A DNA stretch of 14,318 nt from DATAQC01 sp038232455. GTDB lineage: Bacteria; Actinomycetota; Acidimicrobiia; Acidimicrobiales; AC-14. The DNA is taken from NCBI GenBank assembly GCA_038232455.1, contig JBBSHU010000071.1, forward strand, positions 1 through 14,318. Direction: 5' to 3'. Both the position numbers and the translations under genes were made by a program. Below are positions 1-6,258 of this stretch, piece by piece; the stretch's first letter is position 1; each line of letters begins with the position of its first letter. The notes below the pieces were generated by a model. That model did no database searches. It was not told the origin of the DNA and saw only the letters and a list, made by a program, of their open reading frames with translations.

Positions 1-334
1 CACCGCCAGAAGCCCACTATCGGGCCCGTCGACAAGGAATCCCTTGACCGACCACCGTCGATGCCGCGATCATCCCGTCGCCGACGCTGACGAACCCCGA
101 GCCGGTCCTATGTCACTGGTGCAGGGGTGGTCCCATCACGCTGGCGGGCGACAGCTCTCGCTGCCGCCTACCGGAACCACGACCCCGACCGGATCCCCTT
201 CCGGCAGAGGGAACCTCATCGACGGAGGCGCGGTCTGCTCAGATGCGGTCATCATTCGACGCCTAGTTTCGGCCTGACGCCGCTGGTCGCACTGGCTCGC
301 GGCCCCCGGAGGAATACCGTGCCCGACCAGATCG
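1..334. other. Leader region without a convincing complete gene
   Basis: About 330 bases with no frame that looks like an ordinary gene of this genome: third positions are less GC-biased than in the real genes downstream. Three weak possibilities remain. On the minus strand a TTG at 35-33, preceded by AAGGGA (45-40, 4-base gap), would begin a protein reading MSTGPIVGFWR that leaves the window at base 1. On the plus strand frame 1 is open from base 1 to a TGA at 88-90 and could be a gene's C-terminus. A minus-strand 39-codon frame (255-136) starts MMTASEQ. None has enough support to call. The region probably carries upstream control sequence for the marR operon. Confidence 0.3.
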
Positions 335-347
335 TTAGCTAAGCTAA
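335..347. promoter_or_regulatory. Palindromic operator, probable MarR autoregulatory site
   Basis: A perfect inverted repeat, TTAGCT-A-AGCTAA, ends on the first base of the first marR ATG (347). Short A/T-rich palindromes are typical of MarR dimer sites, and this is an A/T island in GC-rich DNA. It contains TAAGCT (340-345), which fits the actinobacterial -10 pattern TAnnnT; a start of transcription 6-7 bases later would fall on the ATG run at 347-355, giving a leaderless message. A bound dimer would block the promoter, so autorepression of marR and the exporter is expected. Binding is inferred, not shown. Confidence 0.65.
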
Positions 348-847
348 TGATGATGACGACGACGACACGCGGGGTGGGACCGGGAAGGGCCGTAGGGAAT
401 CGGGCGGGCCAGGCTGAGGATCTGGCCGCCGACCTGCGGCTCGCCGTGGGCCGGCTGAGCCGGCGCCTGCGTCAGCACTCGGTGGGCGGCCTCAGCCCGT
501 CTCAGGTGTCGGCGATGGCCAGCCTCGATTGCCACGGGCCCGTGCCCATCGGACGCCTGTCGCGTCTCGAGGGCGTGACTGCGCCCACCATGACCCGCAT
601 CGTCGACCGCCTCGAACAGCAGGGCCTGCTGGCCCGGCGCCTCGACCCGGCCGACGGCCGGTCGGCGGTGGTGGGGATGACGGCCGAGGGGACGTCGGCT
701 CTCGCTCGCCTCCGCCACGAGCGCACCGCGTTCCTGGCCGAGCGACTGGCCGGCCTGGGCCAGGCGGAGATCGCCGCCCTGGTGGCCGCCCTCCCGGCGC
801 TGCGCCTCCTCGCCGACGGCACCGATGTCGGGTCGGAGCGGCGATGA
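347..847 (+). CDS. MarR-family transcriptional regulator
   Basis: A winged helix-turn-helix regulator of 166 residues, usual for the family. The core runs from LSPSQVSAM (about residue 49) through the recognition helix region VTAPTMTRIVDRLEQQGLL to the wing RRLDPADGRSAVVGMTAEG, the classic MarR wing with the D-x-R-S pattern. Flanking helices form the dimer interface. MarR proteins repress genes, often exporters, and release DNA when bound by small phenolic or lipophilic ligands; the ligand here is unknown. Three consecutive ATG codons (347, 350, 353) are possible starts; lack of a ribosome site at the right distance and a -10-like TAAGCT just upstream favour leaderless translation, so 350 or 353 may be the true start. 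The stop overlaps the exporter ATG by ATGA, indicating one operon with translational coupling. Confidence 0.93.
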   Translation: MMMTTTTRGVGPGRAVGNRAGQAEDLAADLRLAVGRLSRRLRQHSVGGLSPSQVSAMASLDCHGPVPIGRLSRLEGVTAPTMTRIVDRLEQQGLLARRLDPADGRSAVVGMTAEGTSALARLRHERTAFLAERLAGLGQAEIAALVAALPALRLLADGTDVGSERR

Positions 848-2214
848 CGGCACCCCGCTCAGAGGGCCGCTCGGGCCCGGCCGTGGTGCGGCGCACCATC
901 TCGTCGCTGGCCGTGCACAACTTCCGCCTGTACTTCTTCGGCCAGATGGTGTCGTTGTCGGGTACCTGGATGCAGAGCGTGGCTCAGGCCTGGCTGGTGC
1001 TCAAGCTCACCGGCAGTGGGACGGCCCTGGGGCTGCTGGTCGCCCTTCAGTTCCTTCCCGTGCTCCTCCTCGGCCCCCTGGGCGGGCTGGTGGCCGACCG
1101 CTGCGACAAGCGCCGCCTGCTTTACGCCACCCAGACGTCGGCCGGGCTCCTCGCCCTGGCCCTCGGAATTCTGGTCAGCTTCGACGTCGTCCGGCTGTGG
1201 ATGGTCTTCGCCCTGGCTGCCGGCTTCGGGCTGGTGAACGCCGTCGACAGCCCGGCCCGCCAGACCTTCGTCCACGAGATGGTCGGGGCCCACGAGCTTC
1301 CCAACGCCGTCACCCTCAACTCGGTGATGGTGAACCTGGCCCGGGCGGTGGGGCCGGCGGTGGCCGGCGCCCTGATCGCCACCGTCGGGCTGGGCCCGTG
1401 CTTTTTGATCAACGCCGGGTCGTACCTGGCCGTGCTCACCGCCCTGGCCCTCATGCGGGCCCACGAGCTTCATCCCACGGCTCCCCAGCCCCGGGCCAAG
1501 GGCCAGCTCCGAGAGGGATTCCGCTACGTCCGGTCCACTCCCGCGCTCTCGACGCCCCTGCTCATGATGGCGGTGATCGGCACCCTGGCGTACGAGTTCG
1601 GGGTGATCCTGCCCCTCATGGCCCGGTTCACTTTTCACGGCGATGCCGGAACCTACGGCCTGATGAGCTCGTGCATGGGCATCGGCTCGGTCGTGGGCGG
1701 GCTCTACGTCGCTTCTCACCGGCGGGTCGGCGGCACGGCTCTCGCCCTCAACGCTGTCGCCTTCGGTGTGGTGCTGCTCATGGCCGCCGCTGCTCCCAAC
1801 CTGGCCATCGAGCTGGTCGCCCTGGTCCTCATCGGGGTGACCAGCATCGGCTTCCTCTCCCGCGGCAACGCCACCCTCCAGCTCACCACCGCCCCGGAGA
1901 TGCGGGGACGGGTGATGGCCCTGTGGGCCGTCGCCTTCCTCGGGTCCACGCCCATCGGGGGCCCGATCATCGGATGGATCGGCCAGAACCTCGGCCCCCG
2001 CTACGGGCTGGGCCTCGGTGGGCTGGCTGCTCTCGCCGCCGGTGCCTGGGCGTATCGGAGGCTTGCCCGCATCGGTCACGCCGCCGGGCTCGAAGCGGCC
2101 GGACCGACACCAGTCGCCGTCACGCCGGGGCCGCCGGAGGCCGGCGCACCGTTGGGAACGTGGCCGTCACCCGAAGAGCTGGACCTCGAGCTCGAGCTCG
2201 GCCGGCGTAGCTAG
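844..2214 (+). CDS. MFS transporter, MFS_3 / EntS-like exporter family
   Basis: A 456-residue inner-membrane exporter of the major facilitator superfamily. The start FRLYFFGQMVSLSGTWMQSV at about residue 27, followed by AWLVLKLTGSG, is the signature of the MFS_3 (EntS-like, DHA3) group, which exports siderophores, macrolides and other drugs. Motif A is seen as GGLVADRCDKRRLL near residue 80, between helices 2 and 3. Many hydrophobic segments follow, consistent with 12 helices, and the last 50 or so residues form a Pro/Ala-rich, then acidic (ELDLELELG) tail. The frame is open upstream to about 529, but the ATG at 844, overlapping the marR stop by four bases, leaves the right family N-terminus. 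Substrate cannot be read from sequence; the MarR neighbour suggests efflux of a toxic small molecule. Confidence 0.93.
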   Translation: MTAPRSEGRSGPAVVRRTISSLAVHNFRLYFFGQMVSLSGTWMQSVAQAWLVLKLTGSGTALGLLVALQFLPVLLLGPLGGLVADRCDKRRLLYATQTSAGLLALALGILVSFDVVRLWMVFALAAGFGLVNAVDSPARQTFVHEMVGAHELPNAVTLNSVMVNLARAVGPAVAGALIATVGLGPCFLINAGSYLAVLTALALMRAHELHPTAPQPRAKGQLREGFRYVRSTPALSTPLLMMAVIGTLAYEFGVILPLMARFTFHGDAGTYGLMSSCMGIGSVVGGLYVASHRRVGGTALALNAVAFGVVLLMAAAAPNLAIELVALVLIGVTSIGFLSRGNATLQLTTAPEMRGRVMALWAVAFLGSTPIGGPIIGWIGQNLGPRYGLGLGGLAALAAGAWAYRRLARIGHAAGLEAAGPTPVAVTPGPPEAGAPLGTWPSPEELDLELELGRRS

Positions 2215-2331
2215 CGTCCGGTCATCGCGTCGCCCGAACCATGCCTGCCTGACGTACACGTCGACCCGGGTCACTGGGCCCGTCGGCTGGGGATCTCCAC
2301 CGAAGCAGTCGAGCTGTACGCGGCGTCGGAG

Positions 2332-3309
2332 GTGGTCGACGCTCACATCGAGTCGTTCATCTGGACCCGTGTCCTCGGCTACGACCTCGGCCGCCGCCAT
2401 GGCGCAGGGTTGTTCGGCGGGTGCTTCTACTCCCAGGCCGACCTGCCCCGGATGGTGGAGGCAGCCCTGAGCGCCGTCGTGCTCAGCGTGGCCACCAACC
2501 CCTTCCGCCCCCGGTCATGTCGCACCGCCAACCTGATCGGCAATCTCGCCCACCTGCGAACGGAGGTGGACGCCCAGGGCGACCGGGTCGCGCTGGTCAC
2601 CGATCGCGCCGGCTATGACCGGGCCCGGAGGGCGGGCCGGCTGGCCTGTTTCGTGGCTCTGCAGGGCGGCAACGCCCTAGGTTCGCCCGACGACGTCGCC
2701 CGCCTTCCCCCCGGCCTGGTCTCGCGAGTCACTCTCGTCCACCTGACGGCGTCGCCGCTCGGATCGCCGAGTGCCCCGTCAACGCGCCGGGGCGGGGGAC
2801 TCACCGACGAGGGAAGGTCTTTCGTCGGGGCGCTCAACGCCGGGTGCATTCTCGTCGACCTGGCCCACATCAGTCCCCGAGGGTTCTGGGACGCCCTCGA
2901 AGTCCATGACCGCGCCCAGCCGGCGATCGTCTCCCATACCGGCGTCCGGGGGGTGCACGACGTGTGGCGCAACGTCGACGACGACCAGATCCGGGCCATC
3001 GCCGAGCTCGGAGGCGTCACCGGCATCATGTTCCACGCCGGTTTCCTGGGTGGGTCGTTCTGGTCGGGGCGGGCTGCGGCGATCGTGGCCCACATCGAGC
3101 ATGTGATCGACGTGGCCGGCGAGGACGCGGTGGCCATCGGCAGCGACTTCGACGGGCTCATCGTGCCGCCCGCCGACCTGCGCACGGTGACGGAGCTCCC
3201 GGTCCTCGTCCAACGCATGCTCGACCGGGGTTTCTCCGCCGAGCGGGTGGTGAAGGTGCTGGGGGCCAACTACCTGGACGTGATGTCGCGGATCCGCCCG
3301 GGAGCGTGA
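2332..3309 (+). CDS. M19 family (renal dipeptidase-like) metallohydrolase
   Basis: A 325-residue amidohydrolase-fold protein of the membrane dipeptidase family. Compared with human renal dipeptidase I can place the zinc-site histidines as H179 (DLAHIS) and H202 (IVSHTG), the substrate-side H137 (LVHLTA) and the catalytic Asp as D272 (IGSDFDG); RNVDDDQIRAIAELGGV also matches. The N-terminal H-x-D becomes H5-I-E7 and the bridging Glu (EGG) becomes Gln111 in LQGGNAL, so two metal ligands differ; family members may hydrolyse dipeptides or other amides, or be inactive. The chosen GTG is the only usual start, yet its GGAGG overlaps it, and family-like residues (WARRLGISTEAVELYAASEV) continue in frame upstream to the MFS stop at 2212-2214, with no ATG, GTG or TTG. 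The true start is probably upstream and unusual. It follows the exporter on the same strand and may share its message. Confidence 0.85.
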   Translation: MVDAHIESFIWTRVLGYDLGRRHGAGLFGGCFYSQADLPRMVEAALSAVVLSVATNPFRPRSCRTANLIGNLAHLRTEVDAQGDRVALVTDRAGYDRARRAGRLACFVALQGGNALGSPDDVARLPPGLVSRVTLVHLTASPLGSPSAPSTRRGGGLTDEGRSFVGALNAGCILVDLAHISPRGFWDALEVHDRAQPAIVSHTGVRGVHDVWRNVDDDQIRAIAELGGVTGIMFHAGFLGGSFWSGRAAAIVAHIEHVIDVAGEDAVAIGSDFDGLIVPPADLRTVTELPVLVQRMLDRGFSAERVVKVLGANYLDVMSRIRPGA

Positions 3310-3311
3310 AG

Positions 3312-4331
3312 TCAGACCCGCATCCTGACCCGACGCTCTCCCTCGGGGACGAGGGCGGTGTCCTCGCTTTCGGCCTGGCGCAGCAGCCGCCAGATGTCGT
3401 TCCCGAGAACGTCGAGCTCGGTGGAGGCGAAATGCTCGGCCCCGAAGCGTTCGACGTTCTCGGCCTGGCGGCGCAGGATCATGGCGTCCTGGGCGAACAC
3501 CCGGTTGGCGATGGGTGTCACGACCGCTCGCACCACTGAGGCCGGCAGGGCGGCCCGGAAGGTGACGGCGGCGTAGAGGCGGGTGTCGACATCGGACACC
3601 GGTGTGAAGGCCGTCGTCACCACCAGATGATGACGGCCGAGGCGGTACTCGACCTGGGCCACCGACGGGAGCAGGAAGCGGTCGAAGTGGGTGACGACGC
3701 CACCGCCCGGCGCCAGGATCCTTCCGATGACGCCTGGCGGTCGAGGCTCACCCAGATACTCGGCCTCGACCCGGCCGGGACCGTGGCGGACGATCACCTC
3801 GATCTCCACCGGGTCCCGTCCACCCCGGAAGAAGCCGCGGTGCAAAAAGGCGGTGTGGGGGACGTCGAGGGTGTTCTCCAACGCGGCACGGAGGGTGGCG
3901 GTCACGCGCAGGCTGCGGCGGACGGTGACGTAGCCGGACACGTCGGTGTACGGGAAGGACGGGGGCTCGAGATCCGGCGCCTCGCCGGCATCGGGGAACA
4001 CCCACACGAAGCCGTCCCGTTCTGCCGCGGGGAACGCGGTCGCCCGCCGGGCAGCCCGGTCGGCGGTGCCGACCAGGCCGGGCACGGCCAGGCACGATCC
4101 CCGGCCGTCGAAGCACCATCCGTGGTAGCGGCACTCGAGTACGTCTTGGCGGACCCGTCCGATTGAGAGGGGAGCGTTGCGGTGGGGGCAACGGTCGAGC
4201 AGGGCCCACGGGCGCCCACTGTCGTCACGGAACAACGCCACGGCCGTGTCGAGCACCACCCGGGCCAGGGGCCTGCGACCGAGCTCGGACGACAGGCACG
4301 CCACGTACCAGTACCGGGGAAGGTGCACCAC
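3312..4331 (-). CDS. Rieske [2Fe-2S] non-heme iron oxygenase, alpha subunit-like
   Basis: A soluble oxygenase of 339 residues. The Rieske cluster site is C48-P-H50 and C67-R-Y-H70 (spacing 16), and the catalytic iron site is N153-x2-D156-x2-H159-x4-H164, with D282 (VFAQDAM) a good candidate for the third ligand. The size and N-terminus (LPRYWYVACLSSEL) resemble the single-component-terminal group (pheophorbide a oxygenase, vanillate demethylase, KshA-like), which need a separate ferredoxin/reductase; none is seen nearby. Substrate unknown. The frame is open back to 4520, but that stretch is Arg/Pro-rich and lies inside the preceding gene. GTG at 4331 has AGGGG 6 bases upstream and follows that gene's stop by 23 bases; GTG 4328 and TTG 4352 are alternatives. 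It is the last of three minus-strand genes and ends 2 bases from the convergent dipeptidase stop. Confidence 0.9.
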   Translation of the reverse strand: MVHLPRYWYVACLSSELGRRPLARVVLDTAVALFRDDSGRPWALLDRCPHRNAPLSIGRVRQDVLECRYHGWCFDGRGSCLAVPGLVGTADRAARRATAFPAAERDGFVWVFPDAGEAPDLEPPSFPYTDVSGYVTVRRSLRVTATLRAALENTLDVPHTAFLHRGFFRGGRDPVEIEVIVRHGPGRVEAEYLGEPRPPGVIGRILAPGGGVVTHFDRFLLPSVAQVEYRLGRHHLVVTTAFTPVSDVDTRLYAAVTFRAALPASVVRAVVTPIANRVFAQDAMILRRQAENVERFGAEHFASTELDVLGNDIWRLLRQAESEDTALVPEGERRVRMRV

Positions 4332-4337
4332 CGAGTG

Positions 4338-4342
4338 CCCCT
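4338..4342 (-). promoter_or_regulatory. Ribosome binding site deciding the Rieske start
   Basis: AGGGG on the minus strand, six bases before GTG 4331. It supports the short form beginning MVHLPRYWYV over the much longer open frame to 4520. Confidence 0.5.
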
Positions 4343-4354
4343 GGGAAGGCAACT

Positions 4355-5380
4355 TCAGCCCACGACGGCCAGATCGACGACGACGGGGCGGTGGTCGCTG
4401 CCGCGTCCCACCCCTTCGGACACGTCCAGCACCCGCAGATGCGGCGAGACCAGGACATGGTCGATGCGGGCGAACGGGGGGGCCAGGCGCATGTCGCTCG
4501 GCCAGGTGGTGGCCCACCACCGACGGCGGGACATGTGGGCGTCTCGCATCCCTGCCGCCAGCACGGCGCGGAACGGCCGATGTCCGGAGGCGGCGTTGAA
4601 GTCGCCGGCAAGTATCAGTGGCCCCGTTTCCGCGCCGACGACGTCGGCCAGGGCTTCCAACTGGTCCTTCCAGAGTGTGAAGCCGCCGGGTCCGAAGGGA
4701 GCGCGCGTGTGCACGTTGTACAGGCGCACGCGGTGGTCACCGACGGCGACGGTGGCCAGGGCCATGGGCATGCCGGCGATCACGCACGCCCCGACATCGT
4801 GGAGTGGGAACCGGGAGAGGATGGCCGTGCCCAGGGGATCGGGGCGCGCCGTCAGCGACCTGTAGGGGAAGCGGTCGAGGGTGCCGGCCAGGCGAAGCCC
4901 GGCCAGGGTCGGCGGTGAGACCTCCTGGAGGACCACCACATCAGGGTCGGCGTCGCACACCTCGGCGGCGATACCGCCCAGGTCGGTGTTGGTGAACAGC
5001 ACGTTGGCCGAGAACAGGCGGAGCTGCCCGGCTCGGTCTCGGTGATCGGCGTCGGGCCCGGAGTTGGCCGCCCCTGCCTGGCGCAGCTCGGTGGCGAGCC
5101 AGGTCAGATGGAGGCCCGTCACCGTCGCCGCCAACGCCATCAGCCCTCGGCGCCGGGTGACCGCCGCCAGGCCCAGGGCGGCGAGGGCGGGAACGCCGAG
5201 GAGCGGCCCGAAGGCCTCGGCCATGAGGACCCTGCCGGTGCTCTCCCGGCGGGCCAGCCGGGCTGCCGCCACCGCAGCCGGGGGGGCGACCAGGAGCCAC
5301 CCGGCGATAGTGGCCAGGCCTGTGTGGCCCGAACGCCGTGCCCAGGCTGTGTGGCCTGAACGCCATAGTGACCGTCGCAC
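4355..5380 (-). CDS. Membrane-anchored endonuclease/exonuclease/phosphatase-fold protein
   Basis: A 341-residue protein with two parts. Residues about 20-100 hold three hydrophobic segments (GWLLVAPPAAVAAA; LLGVPALAALGLAAV; LMALAATVTGLHLTWLA), so it is probably an integral membrane protein. Residues 119-341 form an EEP (DNase I / exonuclease III-like) domain with all usual residues: N126 (FSANV), E153 (LQEV), H224 (NVHT), D260 and N262 (GDFNA), D308-H309 and D329-H330 (GSDHRPV). EEP domains are Mg-dependent phosphodiesterases acting on DNA, RNA or phospholipid headgroups; this membrane-anchored type is common in actinomycetes and its substrate is not known. The GTG start leaves one base after the preceding hydrolase stop and has no clear ribosome site, so coupling is likely. 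Its first 27 codons contain a duplicated nine-residue unit (RSGHTAWA / RSGHTGLA). Confidence 0.88.
   Translation of the reverse strand: MRRSLWRSGHTAWARRSGHTGLATIAGWLLVAPPAAVAAARLARRESTGRVLMAEAFGPLLGVPALAALGLAAVTRRRGLMALAATVTGLHLTWLATELRQAGAANSGPDADHRDRAGQLRLFSANVLFTNTDLGGIAAEVCDADPDVVVLQEVSPPTLAGLRLAGTLDRFPYRSLTARPDPLGTAILSRFPLHDVGACVIAGMPMALATVAVGDHRVRLYNVHTRAPFGPGGFTLWKDQLEALADVVGAETGPLILAGDFNAASGHRPFRAVLAAGMRDAHMSRRRWWATTWPSDMRLAPPFARIDHVLVSPHLRVLDVSEGVGRGSDHRPVVVDLAVVG
5320..5366. repeat. Short imperfect direct repeat, period 27
   Basis: Bases 5320-5339 recur at 5347-5366 with 18 of 20 identical. The 27-base period equals nine codons and duplicates residues near the N-terminus of the EEP-fold protein without breaking its frame. 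It looks like a local tandem duplication that has since diverged. Confidence 0.7.
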
Positions 5381-5381
5381 C

Positions 5382-6182
5382 TTAGAAACGGCTCAGGAAC
5401 GTGTCGAGGGCGCGGTTGAACGCCTCGGGCGCCTCGAGGTTGGAGAGGTGTCCGGCTCCCTCGATGACCTCGAGCCGGGCGTCGGGGAGGGCGTCGGTCA
5501 TGGTCCTGGCCTCGGCCGGGGGCGAGGGGCCGTCGTGCTCCCCCACGACGACCAGGGCGGGCATGGCGATCGTGGCCAGCTCGGCGGTGGCGTCGGGCCG
5601 GGCCCTCATGGCCCCGAGGGCGGCAATGATCCCGGCCCCGGGATTGACGGACATCAGGGTCCGGGCCCGCTCAACCACGTCCGGCCGTCGGGCCCGGGTC
5701 TCGTCCGACAGCAGGCTCCCGACCATGGTCTCGACCAGGTCGGCCGTACCGCGCTCCGCCACCTGGGCCTGCTGGGCGGTTCGACGATCGGCCACTTCGA
5801 CCGAATCGGACCCGGCCCGGGTATCGGCGAGTACTACGCCGGAGACGAGGTCGGGGCGATCACGCAGGAGGGCGAACGCCACGTAGCCCCCCATGGACAA
5901 GCCGCCGACCACCGCCGGTCCGATACCGAGGTGCTCGATAAGACCGGCGACCAGAGCGGCGAAATCGGCCATGGCGGGTGCGCCGCTGCCCGGGAGCGGA
6001 GGCGTCGACCCGAAACCGGGCAGGTCCGGGGCCACCACCCGCCGATGACGGGAGAAAGCGGCGATCTGGGCGTCCCACATGCCCGCGTGAAGGGGAAAAG
6101 CATGGAGCAGTACGAGGGCCGGGGAGCCCGAGCCGGCATTCACGAAGTGCACCTGAGTACCCGAAACGGTGGCGGAAGCCAT
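5382..6182 (-). CDS. Alpha/beta hydrolase
   Basis: A 266-residue soluble alpha/beta-hydrolase-fold enzyme. The nucleophile elbow is GLSMGG with Ser96, the acid is Asp217 (VVGEHDGPSPP) and the base His245 (EGAGHLSNLE); the oxyanion region is LLHAFPLHAGMW near residue 26. The order, spacing and short cap fit the broad PcaD / bromoperoxidase-like esterase and lactonase group, but the substrate is not evident. It is the first gene of the minus-strand set with the EEP-fold and Rieske genes; a hydrolase together with a Rieske oxygenase would suit breakdown of a cyclic or aromatic compound, which is only an inference. The ATG at 6182 has no ribosome site, and a TAGGAT box 9 bases upstream suggests a nearly leaderless message. 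Confidence 0.9.
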   Translation of the reverse strand: MASATVSGTQVHFVNAGSGSPALVLLHAFPLHAGMWDAQIAAFSRHRRVVAPDLPGFGSTPPLPGSGAPAMADFAALVAGLIEHLGIGPAVVGGLSMGGYVAFALLRDRPDLVSGVVLADTRAGSDSVEVADRRTAQQAQVAERGTADLVETMVGSLLSDETRARRPDVVERARTLMSVNPGAGIIAALGAMRARPDATAELATIAMPALVVVGEHDGPSPPAEARTMTDALPDARLEVIEGAGHLSNLEAPEAFNRALDTFLSRF

Positions 6183-6191
6183 AATCCGTGC

Positions 6192-6197
6192 ATCCTA
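6192..6197 (-). promoter_or_regulatory. Candidate -10 box for the hydrolase operon
   Basis: TAGGAT on the minus strand fits TAnnnT. Transcription starting 6-7 bases later would begin about 3-4 bases before the ATG at 6182. No good -35 was seen. In the same divergent gap, TAGTGT at 6236-6241 on + could serve the PLP enzyme. Confidence 0.35.
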
Positions 6198-6258
6198 GGA
6201 AGGCGAACGTCGCTCCCGCGCCCGGGTGGGGTCGCTAGTGTGGCGTGCTCTGGAACCA

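Noticed and set aside
136..255. Small minus-strand frame starting MMTASEQ (39 codons)
   Set aside because: Weak ribosome site, modest third-position bias and no known relative; chance cannot be excluded.
44..342. Overlapping plus-strand frames of 77 and 71 codons
   Set aside because: No ribosome site at their starts, no motifs, and composition unlike neighbouring genes.
529..843. Upstream extension of the MFS reading frame
   Set aside because: It overlaps marR in another frame and is Arg/Pro-rich; the ATG at 844 gives the proper family N-terminus with ATGA coupling.
859..2079. 406-codon open frame on - across the MFS gene
   Set aside because: Gly/Asp/His/Gln-rich antisense shadow with no hydrophobic core or motif.
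2186..2201. CTCGAG-type hexamer repeat
   Set aside because: It merely encodes the LELELG run at the exporter's C-terminus.
4332..4520. Upstream extension of the Rieske reading frame
   Set aside because: Lies within the EEP gene's C-terminal coding part and is Arg/Pro/Gly-rich; a ribosome site supports GTG 4331.
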